Shown piece after piece: positions 24,362 through 32,488 of a stretch of 37,578 bases of DNA. The DNA lies in assembly GCA_011522945.1 (NCBI GenBank), contig WTHY01000185.1, positions 1 to 37,578 of the forward strand, read 5' to 3'. Within the stretch, counting starts at the first letter, position 1; every line of letters starts with the position of its first letter. The notes beneath the pieces are model-generated. The model worked only from the letters and a program-made list of their open reading frames with translations, ran no database searches and was not told the origin of the DNA. A program made the position numbers and the translations under genes. Source of the stretch: Alphaproteobacteria bacterium. GTDB taxonomy: Bacteria > Pseudomonadota > Alphaproteobacteria > Puniceispirillales > Puniceispirillaceae.

Positions 24362-25726
24362 TCATTTTCCAATACAGAAGGCTGTAAATATATGGTCTAG
24401 CAGATCTTCAATATCCACATCTCCTGTTAGCCTGCCAAGCGCATCTGCAGCACGTCTATACTCTTCAGCTACTAGCTCAGGTGTAGATGTAACATCAAGC
24501 GACAGGGCATCAGTTAAGGCAGATACAGCTGTTTCAATTGCGTGCCTATGACGCGCCCGCGTTATAAGAGGGGCCTCTTCAGCTGACTGTAAATAGGATA
24601 GAGATTGCCACAAATAGGCCTCAAGCTTGGCAATATCCCTATCAGCATTAGCGCCACCAAGGGCTAGCAATAAAGCCTGTTCTGGCAAGTCTTGTATCTG
24701 CGCGTCAAGTTTATCAGCCTTATTTGCAATCACAATATGATCAGCTACACCCCATGCCAGAAGCGCCTGATAATGGTTTGGCCAGTCAGGATCGCTAATA
24801 TCCAAGACAATTATAACAAGATGCGCAGACCCTGCTGCAGCCTTGGCCCGCAAAATGCCCTCACCTTCTACAACATCATCTGTCTCACGATATCCGGCTG
24901 TGTCTCGTACTGTTACAGAAATGCCCTCAATATCAAGATGTACCTCAATCACATCTCTGGTTGTGCCGGCTTGATCAGAAATAATGGCCGCCGGCCGTTT
25001 TGCTAAGGCGTTTAGCGTGGTGGACTTACCTGCATTTACAGGTCCGATTAAGGCTATTTCCACACCGTCTCTGATAATTTCACCAACATGACCATCATCT
25101 AAATGTTGACCCAAAAGAGATAGGAGGCGCCTGGAAGTCTGCTGCAACCTATCCAAAATAGATGTTGGTAATTCTTCATCTGCAAAATCAATAATGGCAG
25201 CCAATTCAGCATTTAGAGCAATAAGAGATAAGCGCCACGCTTGTGCAGCTTTATGCAACACACCAGAAATTTGCCGACTTGCCTGACGTCTCTGCGATTC
25301 TGTATCAGCATCAATTAGATCAGCTAGCCCCTCAACTTCCGATATCGTCATTTTTCCATTATCTAGCGCCCGTCTGGAAAATTCGCCCGCAGCTGCTGGA
25401 CGATATTCATCAGCCTTTGCAAGTCTGTCTGTTATGGCTGCGATAACTGCCGGACTTCCATGACAATGTATCTCTAAAACAGCTTCGCCGGTTGGGCTAT
25501 TTGCCGCTGGAAATGACAGGCACATCACTTCATCAAGTACTGACCCATCATCAAGCTGTAATCTAACAAATCGCATTTCCCGATTATAGGATGGTTTCAC
25601 GTGAAACAAATCAAGTGCATCTAATGCGCTAGGACCACTTAATCTGATAATGGCAATTGCTGATCTACCTGGCGGTGTTGCAAGCGCGAAAATTGTTTCA
25701 GCTGATATGTCTTTATGTAATGACAA
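24362..25726 (-). CDS. mnmE: tRNA modification GTPase MnmE
   Basis: MnmE is the GTPase partner of MnmG in wobble-uridine modification. The 454-residue protein has the formyl-THF-binding N-terminal domain (TIFALATPPGRSAIAIIRLSGP), a helical middle with AAAGEFSRRALDNGK, and an inserted G domain: Walker A GPVNAGKST, AGTTRDVI, DTAGYRETDD and NKAD. It ends in the conserved CIGK, whose Cys is needed for activity. The start is a TTG (25724-25726) with a GAGG site about 8 bp upstream. No ATG or GTG lies in frame before the conserved N-terminus, so TTG is well supported. It is divergent from the ogt-like gene, and carries a parS site. Confidence 0.97.
   Translation of the reverse strand: MSLHKDISAETIFALATPPGRSAIAIIRLSGPSALDALDLFHVKPSYNREMRFVRLQLDDGSVLDEVMCLSFPAANSPTGEAVLEIHCHGSPAVIAAITDRLAKADEYRPAAAGEFSRRALDNGKMTISEVEGLADLIDADTESQRRQASRQISGVLHKAAQAWRLSLIALNAELAAIIDFADEELPTSILDRLQQTSRRLLSLLGQHLDDGHVGEIIRDGVEIALIGPVNAGKSTTLNALAKRPAAIISDQAGTTRDVIEVHLDIEGISVTVRDTAGYRETDDVVEGEGILRAKAAAGSAHLVIIVLDISDPDWPNHYQALLAWGVADHIVIANKADKLDAQIQDLPEQALLLALGGANADRDIAKLEAYLWQSLSYLQSAEEAPLITRARHRHAIETAVSALTDALSLDVTSTPELVAEEYRRAADALGRLTGDVDIEDLLDHIFTAFCIGK
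25593..25608. other. parS site in mnmE
   Basis: GGTTTCACGTGAAACA matches parS at 15 of 16 positions with a perfect 14-bp core. It is the parS nearest the proposed origin, about 4.6 kb away. Confidence 0.95.
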
Positions 25727-25907
25727 AAAATATTACCTCGTCTTATCATATATGTATGCAGATATGGCTATGTGGGTCTTATGGCTCTTTATCACGAATG
25801 GTGACAGCTTAGGCAAGGCTGAATGTAACAAGGGGCAACTCTATAGATGGCCGCGATGCCTTATGTATCATCAATAAACACCCCCAATCTCTCAGGAGGC
25901 CCAGACT

Positions 25908-26429
25908 ATGCAGCTTGACACGGATACAGCTATCCTCACGACAGAGTTAGGCTATATGCGCCCTGTTGCAAGCCGTGACGGTCTTGTTCGTCTAGACTGG
26001 CAACAGGCGCCGTTTCAGCCGCTGACAGACAATGCCATTCCCAACAATCATCTTGATATCGCCTGCCAGGCAGCGAGCGAAATCGCAGATTACTTAAAAG
26101 GCGTTAGGCAGGATTTCACCGTGCCCGTCGATTTCGCCCAATTTACCACTGCTATGAGAGCTTGGTATCAGGTACTTCTAACCGTTCCCTATGGGCATAT
26201 TTGGTCATATGGAGAGTTGGCAAAGGCCTGGGGGAACCCTAAAGCTGCACGCCCTGCCGGACAGGCATGTCGCCGCAATCCTATCCCTATCATCATACCA
26301 TGCCATAGAATTAATACCTCGGCTGGCGGGCCAAACCAATATTCTGGTGGCTCAGAAACAACACCAACCGATGCTGGAAATCTTAGCCGCAAACTTTGGT
26401 TACAAGATATGGAATCACATTATAGGTAA
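25908..26429 (+). CDS. ogt: Methylated-DNA-protein cysteine methyltransferase (Ogt-type)
   Basis: This family removes the methyl group from O6-methylguanine by transferring it to its own cysteine. The 173-residue protein has the C-terminal active-site motif IPCHRI preceded by GQACRRNPIPII, the DNA-binding helix region VPYGHIWSYGELAKAWGNPKAARPAG, and a shorter N-terminal domain. The glycine-rich loop after the motif (AGGPNQYSGGSET) is less like the usual LGGYGGG form. A perfect AGGAGG site precedes the ATG. It is the only plus-strand gene in the parB-hemE block and might be a later insertion; it converges on rho across a long gap. Confidence 0.9.
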   Translation: MQLDTDTAILTTELGYMRPVASRDGLVRLDWQQAPFQPLTDNAIPNNHLDIACQAASEIADYLKGVRQDFTVPVDFAQFTTAMRAWYQVLLTVPYGHIWSYGELAKAWGNPKAARPAGQACRRNPIPIIIPCHRINTSAGGPNQYSGGSETTPTDAGNLSRKLWLQDMESHYR

Positions 26430-27053
26430 TCGAAAGCTGTTAGATGCGTCAGACCAGTGCCTTTCCTATAAGTAGCGCCATAATCTCATCATATAGATAT
26501 TATTCTTGATACAAATATTAGCTTAGGTCGGAAGCTATCATATAAACCATCAATAAGGATCGACTGATAATAACATGATTGGTCACCCCATTATGGGCAT
26601 AGCTAAGATACCGCTTGATTGCCTGTAAAATCGGAGGTTGTGACTAGCCTTAAGAGGCTATCATGAATCTAGCTATAAAAGCCTCAATATTCCTAGTCTC
26701 GTTTCGTGCCAAAAGACGATATCTCATTAATGATATCACCTCATACGTTTCGCATAGGTATCACGGAGATAATCCGGCACAGAGCCGCGGCAGTTTTACA
26801 TAATTTTTCAAACACTGAAGCGGGTTGCAAAACCCCGTCTTAACTCACAGCGGTCGCAGGCCTGCAGTCTAGTCGCAAATATCCAGTCAGTTGTAAATTT
26901 CAGCTTTTTACCGTCAGCGCGCCTTATCCTGCCCCTAATATTCTATTGCAAGGTCTATTCTAATTTCGGCCGTTTTCGCATTAAGTCAGGGCGCAAGATT
27001 GCCCTACTGCTCACCTGCGATAAACATTATTGGCAAATGCGATATGAAGCAGA
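26430..27053. other. Long convergent gap between ogt and rho
   Basis: This 624-bp region contains no convincing ORF. Visible structures are small hairpins: TAGCCT/AGGCTA with TAAG loop (26645-26660), a GGGTT/AACCC hairpin near 26823-26837, and AGGGC/GCCCT (26988-27005). None is followed by a T-run. I do not recognise a 6S, tmRNA, SRP or RNase P RNA signature. Confidence 0.4.
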
Positions 27054-28313
27054 TTAGCTATTCATCTGTTCAAAGAAATCATCATTTGTCTTGGCATGAC
27101 GCAGTTTATCAGACAAGAACTCCATCGCATCAACAGGACCCATCTGCATAAGAATACGCCTTAAGACCCACATTTTTGACAAGGTGGCTTTATCAACTAG
27201 TAGCTCTTCCTTACGTGTACCAGATTTTGTGATATCAATAGCTGGGAAGACACGCTTGTCAGATAGTTTGCGATCAAGCACAACTTCACTATTACCTGTG
27301 CCTTTAAACTCTTCAAAAATGACTTCATCCATGCGAGACCCTGTTTCGATAAGGGCCGTCGCTATGATGGTGAGAGACCCACCTTCTTCAACATTGCGGG
27401 CGGCACCAAAGAAGCGCTTTGGTCTTTGTAAGGCATTAGCATCCACGCCGCCTGTAAGGACCTTACCAGATGATGGCACAACGGTATTATAAGCCCGCGC
27501 CAGGCGCGTAATAGAATCAAGCAAAATCACAACATCGCGCTTATGTTCCACAAGGCGCTTTGCTTTTTCTATAACCATATCAGTTACTTGCACATGTCGT
27601 GACGCTGGTTCATCAAATGTTGATGAAATCACTTCACCTTTGACAGATCGCTGCATATCTGTGACTTCTTCTGGCCTTTCATCGATCAACAGCACAATAA
27701 GATAAACCTCAGGATGATTCTCTGAAATCGCATGTGCAATAGATTGCAGCATCATTGTCTTACCCGTGCGAGGCGGTGCGACAATCAAGCCACGCTGACC
27801 TTTACCCATTGGCGATACTAAATCCATCACACGTGGGGTTTTATCTTTATTGTCCGGATTATATGGCAGCTCCATAGTGAGCTTTTCATCTGGATAGAGC
27901 GGCGTTAAATTATCGAAATTAATCCTGTGACGAACCGCATCTGGGTCCTGGAAATTAATGGATTCCACCTTAAGAAGTGCAAAATACCGCTCACCATCTT
28001 TTGGTGCTCTTATCTCACCTTCGACCGTATCTCCTGTTCGCAATCCAAAACGGCGTACCTGTGAGGGTGAGATATAGATATCATCTGGACCAGGCAAATA
28101 ATTCGATTCTGGCGCTCGCAAAAAACCAAAACCATCAGATAAGACTTCCAAAACACCACTGCCGCGAATAGTTACATCATTTTCAGCAAGAAGTTTTAGA
28201 ATGGCAAACATCATATCTTGCGTACGCAATGTTGATGCATTTTCCACTTCTAATTCTTCAGCATAAGCTAATAATTCAGCTGGTGATTTTCTTTTTAATT
28301 CTTCGAGGTGCAT
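27054..28313 (-). CDS. rho: Transcription termination factor Rho
   Basis: Rho is the hexameric RNA helicase that ends transcription. The product (419 residues) shows the N-terminal helix LEELKRKSPAELLAYAEELEVE, the cold-shock-like RNA-binding domain (GVLEVLSDGFGFLRAPESNYLPGPDDIYIS), Walker A APPRTGKTMMLQ, LLIDERPEEVTDM (Walker B region), LDSITRLARAYN and the Q/R-loop region FFGAARN. I start at ATG 28313 because MHLEELKRKSPAEL matches the family start; the frame could extend four codons to tandem GTGs (28325). A consensus promoter lies about 110 bp upstream. Confidence 0.97.
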   Translation of the reverse strand: MHLEELKRKSPAELLAYAEELEVENASTLRTQDMMFAILKLLAENDVTIRGSGVLEVLSDGFGFLRAPESNYLPGPDDIYISPSQVRRFGLRTGDTVEGEIRAPKDGERYFALLKVESINFQDPDAVRHRINFDNLTPLYPDEKLTMELPYNPDNKDKTPRVMDLVSPMGKGQRGLIVAPPRTGKTMMLQSIAHAISENHPEVYLIVLLIDERPEEVTDMQRSVKGEVISSTFDEPASRHVQVTDMVIEKAKRLVEHKRDVVILLDSITRLARAYNTVVPSSGKVLTGGVDANALQRPKRFFGAARNVEEGGSLTIIATALIETGSRMDEVIFEEFKGTGNSEVVLDRKLSDKRVFPAIDITKSGTRKEELLVDKATLSKMWVLRRILMQMGPVDAMEFLSDKLRHAKTNDDFFEQMNS

Positions 28314-28421
28314 AGCAGCCACCACTATAATCTATGTATGGAAGGTTATCAGTCGTCTTGAAACAATCTGAGAGAGAATTGCCCTTTATAAAAGAGCGAC
28401 GCACCGAATGGGCATGCCTAC

Positions 28422-28450
28422 ATAATTTGCCAGACTCTAAGAATTGTCAA
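28422..28450 (-). promoter_or_regulatory. Sigma-70-type promoter of rho with GANTC in the spacer
   Basis: On the minus strand a perfect -35 TTGACA (28445-28450) precedes AATTAT (28422-28427) with a 17-bp spacer. A GANTC site (28433-28437) lies inside the spacer. The leader to rho is about 100 nt and holds a TGCCC/GGGCA inverted repeat. Confidence 0.55.
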
Positions 28451-28473
28451 GTAAAAGCCATAAAGCATAGGTT

Positions 28474-28902
28474 TTAGAATGGTTCTACAACCGCCATCAC
28501 CACAATTATGATAAGCAATAAAAAGGGCATTTCGTTCCAAATACGATAGGCGGTATGTTTTAGTGGGTCTTCATCAGCTTCTAATTTTCGACGCATACGC
28601 GAAAACACCATATGAAGCCCTGTCATAAGCACCACGCAACTTAGCTTTATCCACATCCATGGCATGGATAGTAATCCTGGATTTAAATGCAACATCCAGA
28701 GACCAAATGCCCAGCTAAAGATCATTGCCGGGTTCATAATCCCTTTTAACAAGCGGCGTTCCATTAATTTAAAGGTCAGCGCCCGCGCAGACCCAATCTC
28801 AACCATCGCATGATATACAAATAACCGTGGTAAATATAAAAGCCCTGCCATCCACGCAAAAACAGATATCAAATGTAATGCTTTAACCCATTGATAATCC
28901 AT
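28474..28902 (-). CDS. hemJ: Protoporphyrinogen IX oxidase HemJ
   Basis: HemJ oxidises protoporphyrinogen IX to protoporphyrin IX at the inner membrane in bacteria without HemG or HemY. The 142-residue protein has four predicted membrane helices and the family N-terminal motif with a conserved His: WVKALHLISVFAWMAGLLYLPRL, followed by FVYH. Length matches HemJ (about 140-150). It starts one base after the hemE stop (TAAT then ATG), so the two haem genes are almost certainly co-transcribed and coupled. Confidence 0.94.
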   Translation of the reverse strand: MDYQWVKALHLISVFAWMAGLLYLPRLFVYHAMVEIGSARALTFKLMERRLLKGIMNPAMIFSWAFGLWMLHLNPGLLSMPWMWIKLSCVVLMTGLHMVFSRMRRKLEADEDPLKHTAYRIWNEMPFLLLIIIVVMAVVEPF

Positions 28903-28903
28903 A

Positions 28904-29923
28904 TTATTTGCCTCTTACTAACGATACTAATTTCGCCAAATGCTCAGGCGGTGTCGGTGGAGTTATGCCATGACCTAAATTAAAGATATGTGGTCGGTCT
29001 GAGCAGGCCTCTAATATAGCGTCTACAGCCTGTTCCATTTCTGGACCAGCAGACAAGAGTGATAAGGGGTCAAGATTTCCCTGCAATGCCATATGTGTTG
29101 GTAGTGTTTTAGCAGCCCATAGTAAATCAGTATTATGATCCACCGCTATTGCTTGGCAATCAACTCTATCAGCAAATGCAATGAGGCCTTCCCCTATTTG
29201 TTTGGGAAAATAAATAACTGGCTGCATAATGCCACGGGATCTCAAACCAGCAATAATTTTTTGCGCTGGCTCTATCACCATCATATTACGATGTGAGGCT
29301 GGTACAGCTCCTGCCCAGCTATCAAACAACATTAGCACATTCGCACCAGCTTCTGCCTGCACAGTTAAGAACTGAATGATCGCTTCAACTAATTGTTCTA
29401 ATAGTTTTTCTATGCCTGCCCTATCTGACCATAACCAGTTACGACAGGTTGCAAAATCTCTTGAACTGCCACCTTCTGCCATATAGGTGATTAATGTCCA
29501 AGGTGCACCGGAAAATCCTATAAGTGCCGTTTCTGACGGTAGATTTTGCCGTGTGAGACGAATAGCCTCTCCAACAGGTGCCCATTTATCAGGCAAACCT
29601 TCTAATAGATCATCTGATAAGGACCCAGCTGTTTCAAGAGGGGTTAATTTTGGACCATCACCTGTGATAAAATGTACATTTCGCTCCAAAGCCCATGGCA
29701 CCATAAGAATATCAGAAAAAATTATCGCTGCATCTAAACCAAACCGTCTAATAGGCTGAAGTGTTACTTCACTTGCTTTATCAGGCGTTAAGCAAAAGGA
29801 AATAAAATCTGTCGTTGTTGCCCTAACAGCACGATATTCCGCTAAATACCGTCCTGCCTGACGCATAACCCACATGGGTGGTGGTGTTATTTTCTGACCT
29901 GATAAAGTGTCGAGTAATTTCAT
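28904..29923 (-). CDS. hemE: Uroporphyrinogen decarboxylase
   Basis: HemE decarboxylates the four acetate side chains of uroporphyrinogen III to give coproporphyrinogen III. The 339-residue protein shows the signature PPPMWVMRQAGRYLAEYR near residue 15-32, IIFSDILMVPWAL with the catalytic Asp, GFSGAPWTLITYM, and HGITPPTPPEH near the C-terminus. ATG start with GAGG upstream. A TATAAT hexamer on the minus strand (29968-29973) is a possible -10, but its -35 is weak. hemE borders the origin gap, the same neighbour as Caulobacter oriC. Confidence 0.97.
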   Translation of the reverse strand: MKLLDTLSGQKITPPPMWVMRQAGRYLAEYRAVRATTTDFISFCLTPDKASEVTLQPIRRFGLDAAIIFSDILMVPWALERNVHFITGDGPKLTPLETAGSLSDDLLEGLPDKWAPVGEAIRLTRQNLPSETALIGFSGAPWTLITYMAEGGSSRDFATCRNWLWSDRAGIEKLLEQLVEAIIQFLTVQAEAGANVLMLFDSWAGAVPASHRNMMVIEPAQKIIAGLRSRGIMQPVIYFPKQIGEGLIAFADRVDCQAIAVDHNTDLLWAAKTLPTHMALQGNLDPLSLLSAGPEMEQAVDAILEACSDRPHIFNLGHGITPPTPPEHLAKLVSLVRGK

Positions 29924-30050
29924 AAAGACCTCTTTATGCCTAGCCTGTCACACATTTATGAAAGGCTATTATAAATAAATATATATATATAATTTATTGT
30001 TGTTGTTTATATGTAGGGTGAAAATAGGGGATTACACTTATCTGCTAAAC

Positions 30051-30059
30051 TTATCCCCA
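30051..30059 (+). promoter_or_regulatory. DnaA box, one mismatch
   Basis: TTATCCCCA differs from TTATCCACA at one position; it sits about 50 bp from the A/T-only stretch. Confidence 0.55.
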
Positions 30060-30168
30060 TATTTTTACACAAAATTTTAAAATGATTTCCTTGGGATTGC
30101 TTGGTTTTAATCCTTAGTTATCAATATTTGAAGATATGGGTATAACTTTATTCATAATAGATATTTTT

Positions 30169-30177
30169 TGGGGATAA
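30169..30177 (-). promoter_or_regulatory. DnaA box, one mismatch, reverse orientation
   Basis: TGGGGATAA on the plus strand is the complement of TTATCCCCA, identical to the box at 30051 but inverted. Confidence 0.5.
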
Positions 30178-30216
30178 TTATCGTAATTTGTGCGTAACTA
30201 GAGCTGCTCCGGCGTT

Positions 30217-30225
30217 TTATCCACA
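30217..30225 (+). promoter_or_regulatory. DnaA box, consensus
   Basis: TTATCCACA is a perfect match to the strong bacterial DnaA box. Confidence 0.8.
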
Positions 30226-30417
30226 TATATGTCGTGTCCTACAGCAAATAACCAATCATTATAAACAGTTCAGCTAAAGCTGTGTGTTTGAGGGGTAATA
30301 GATGACAAATATCCGGTTTTATAAACAGCCTATCACAAATCTACTTATATGAAGGTTTGTAGATAAAGCTAACGAAACAAGGATGACAGGCTTTTCCCTG
30401 ACTGCTACATCAATATC

Positions 30418-31251
30418 ATGACTGATAAACCATTACATCTTCATCTCATATCAGACTCCACTGGCGAGACAGTGCATCAAACAGCCAGAGCAGCCTTGGC
30501 ACAATTCTCCGATAGGGATATCACCGAGCATATTTGGACACTTATCCGTTCTGTTCCACATGTGGATGCGTTTGAGAATTCACTACGGAAAAATCCGGGC
30601 ATTGTTTTATATTCTGTTGTTGATCCAGCTATCAGAAAAGAAATTGAAGATAGATGTAGACGCCATGCCGTGCCCTCCTTATCCATATTAGATCCGCTTG
30701 TTGATTTATTTTCATCTGTATTTGGTGAACAAAAACAACAAAGACCAGGTGCGCAACATCAGTTAGACCGTGCGTATTTTAAGCGTATGGCAGCCGTAGA
30801 ATTTGCGGTTAATCACGATGATGGCCTGAATATGAATAATGTGCATGAGGCTGACATATTATTAGTTGGTGTGTCTCGAACATCAAAGACCCCCACATCC
30901 ATGTATCTCGCTAATCGTGGCTACCGTGTAGCCAATTATGCATTAGTGCCGAATGTGCCTTTTCCGATTGAATATCTGGCAGATAAAAAGCCATTCGTCG
31001 TTGGTCTGACAACAGATCCAAAACGCTTAATACAGGTACGTCGCAACAGGCTTGAGCATATGCGTGACAAGCAAAACGTAAATTATGCAGATATGGATCA
31101 AGTCGCTGGTGAATTACGAGAGGCGCAACGCCTATTTGCTCGCAATAACTGGCCGGTATTAAATGTGTCTCGCCGCTCGATAGAGGAGACAGCTGCCTCA
31201 ATCATTCACTTATATACACAATCAATAGAAACAGCTGATGAAGACTCATAA
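30418..31251 (+). CDS. ppsR: Pyruvate,phosphate dikinase / PEP synthase regulatory protein (DUF299)
   Basis: This family is a bifunctional kinase and phosphotransferase that switches PEP synthase or pyruvate,phosphate dikinase off and on by phosphorylating a Thr in the target. The 277-residue protein has LHLISDSTGETVHQTARAAL at the N-terminus, the P-loop-like GVSRTSKTPTSMYLANRG at about 151-168, and NRLEHMRD and SRRSIEETAASII towards the C-terminus. The ATG at 30418 is the first codon of the conserved domain. It is the first gene to the right of the origin. It overlaps maf by 14 bp. Confidence 0.95.
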   Translation: MTDKPLHLHLISDSTGETVHQTARAALAQFSDRDITEHIWTLIRSVPHVDAFENSLRKNPGIVLYSVVDPAIRKEIEDRCRRHAVPSLSILDPLVDLFSSVFGEQKQQRPGAQHQLDRAYFKRMAAVEFAVNHDDGLNMNNVHEADILLVGVSRTSKTPTSMYLANRGYRVANYALVPNVPFPIEYLADKKPFVVGLTTDPKRLIQVRRNRLEHMRDKQNVNYADMDQVAGELREAQRLFARNNWPVLNVSRRSIEETAASIIHLYTQSIETADEDS

Positions 31252-31894
31252 TCTACACAAATGGCGCTTGCCTAATCAAAAAATTATCCTGGCATCGACA
31301 AGTGCGACACGCCAAAAGATGTTGGCGGATGCTGGTCTTGATTTTGAGGCTATAGCTGCGCCTATTGACGAAGAGGCTATACGCAAATCGGCTGAGGCAG
31401 ACCTTATGCCACCCTTAGATGTGGCTATATTGCTGGCAGAGCTAAAAGCCCAAAGATTAGCAATACAGGGTATAAATGACACGATCATAGGATGTGACCA
31501 ACTATTAGAATGTGAAGGCATCTTATATGGAAAACCCAAGACCAAATCCTCAGCAGCGTCACAATTATTGCAGTTATCTGGCAAGCAACATAGGCTCATA
31601 ACGGCGGCTGTGATTTTCCAAAATGGCCAAAGAGTATGGCACGCACATGCAGCGCCCAGACTGGCCATTCGCACTATGACTGAAGATGAAATAGAGGCTT
31701 ATTTAGATCGAATAGGAGATGCTGCCTTTTTCAGCCCAGGCTCTTATCAAATTGAGGGCTTTGGCGCGCAAATCCTGTCTATGTGCGATGGCGATCCATA
31801 TGCAATTTTAGGTATGCCACTTCTCGATATTCTTGGTTTTTTGCGCAATCATGGATTAAAGCTCCAAGCAGATATTGTGAGAGATGATGTCTAG
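31238..31894 (+). CDS. maf: Maf-family nucleotide pyrophosphatase
   Basis: Maf proteins hydrolyse non-canonical or pyrimidine nucleoside triphosphates and are linked to septum inhibition in some bacteria. The 218-residue protein has IILASTSATRQKMLADAGLDF with the nucleotide-binding SxSxxR form, DEEAIRKSA, GCDQLLECEGILYGKP with the catalytic Asp, and AAFFSPGSYQIEGFGAQI. The GSYQIEG segment stands where many Mafs have AGxYxIxG. It overlaps both ppsR (14 bp) and coaE (11 bp). Confidence 0.92.
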   Translation: MKTHNLHKWRLPNQKIILASTSATRQKMLADAGLDFEAIAAPIDEEAIRKSAEADLMPPLDVAILLAELKAQRLAIQGINDTIIGCDQLLECEGILYGKPKTKSSAASQLLQLSGKQHRLITAAVIFQNGQRVWHAHAAPRLAIRTMTEDEIEAYLDRIGDAAFFSPGSYQIEGFGAQILSMCDGDPYAILGMPLLDILGFLRNHGLKLQADIVRDDV

Positions 31895-32480
31895 GTCCGG
31901 TCAGATTATTGGTCTGACAGGATCTATAGCTGCAGGGAAATCAACTGCCGCACATATATGTCGTCAGATGGGGTTGCCAGTGCATGATTCTGATAAGGTC
32001 GTGCATAAGCTACTCGGCCCAAATGGTGTTGCTGTGCCTGTAATTCTGCAAAAATTTGGTCCTGTTGGTGATAGTGATGCTGGTATAGATAGGCAGGCAC
32101 TTGGGCAGATAATTTTTGGTGATCCCATAGCAAAAAATTGGCTGGAAAATCTACTTCATCCACTTGTGGAGCAGGACCGCACACGATTTATTCGCCAGTA
32201 TAAAGTCTGGGGGTATAAAAAAATTATTCTAGATGTGCCGCTCCTATTTGAAGTGGGGGCAGATAGAATTTGTGATAGCGTCATTACAGTTTGGGCGCCC
32301 GCATTTTTACGTCAACAACGCGCTTTGATGCGCCCTGGCATGACAGAAGAAAAATATCAGCAGATTATTGCCGCACAATTACCACAAACAGAAAAAATAC
32401 GGCTAAGTGATTTGTCACTTCCCTCAGGACTTGGTTATGCTGAAACGAGACGTCGTCTTAAGCGGTTTTTGGCAAAATAG
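31884..32480 (+). CDS. coaE: Dephospho-CoA kinase
   Basis: CoaE carries out the last step of coenzyme A synthesis, phosphorylating the 3'-hydroxyl of dephospho-CoA. The 198-residue protein has the P-loop GLTGSIAAGKSTAA (10-23), VHDSDKVVHKLL, HPLVEQDRTRF, and the DVPLLFEVGADRICDSVITV lid-core motif. Two adjacent ATGs (31884, 31887) overlap the maf stop; either could serve. Next gene dnaQ follows after 8 bp. Confidence 0.95.
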   Translation: MMSRSGQIIGLTGSIAAGKSTAAHICRQMGLPVHDSDKVVHKLLGPNGVAVPVILQKFGPVGDSDAGIDRQALGQIIFGDPIAKNWLENLLHPLVEQDRTRFIRQYKVWGYKKIILDVPLLFEVGADRICDSVITVWAPAFLRQQRALMRPGMTEEKYQQIIAAQLPQTEKIRLSDLSLPSGLGYAETRRRLKRFLAK

Positions 32481-32488
32481 AGAGAAGC

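Larger units (their letters stand above)
29924..30417. other. Probable chromosomal replication origin (oriC)
   Basis: This 494-bp AT-rich gap lies between divergently oriented hemE and ppsR, the same position as the experimentally known Caulobacter crescentus origin. It contains an almost pure A/T stretch (29968-30000), a plausible unwinding element. DnaA boxes: TTATCCACA (30217-30225, perfect), TTATCCCCA (30051-30059), the same on the minus strand (30169-30177), TTTTACACA (30063-30071), and two TTATAAACA (30259-30267, 30319-30327). A near CtrA site, TTAA-N7-TTAT, is at 30107-30121. Three parS sites lie 4.6-8.5 kb away. No ORF fits here. Confidence 0.85.

Noticed and set aside
29924..30417. 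Absence of GANTC from the proposed origin
   Set aside because: Only one or two sites would be expected by chance in an AT-rich 494-bp gap, so absence is not meaningful.
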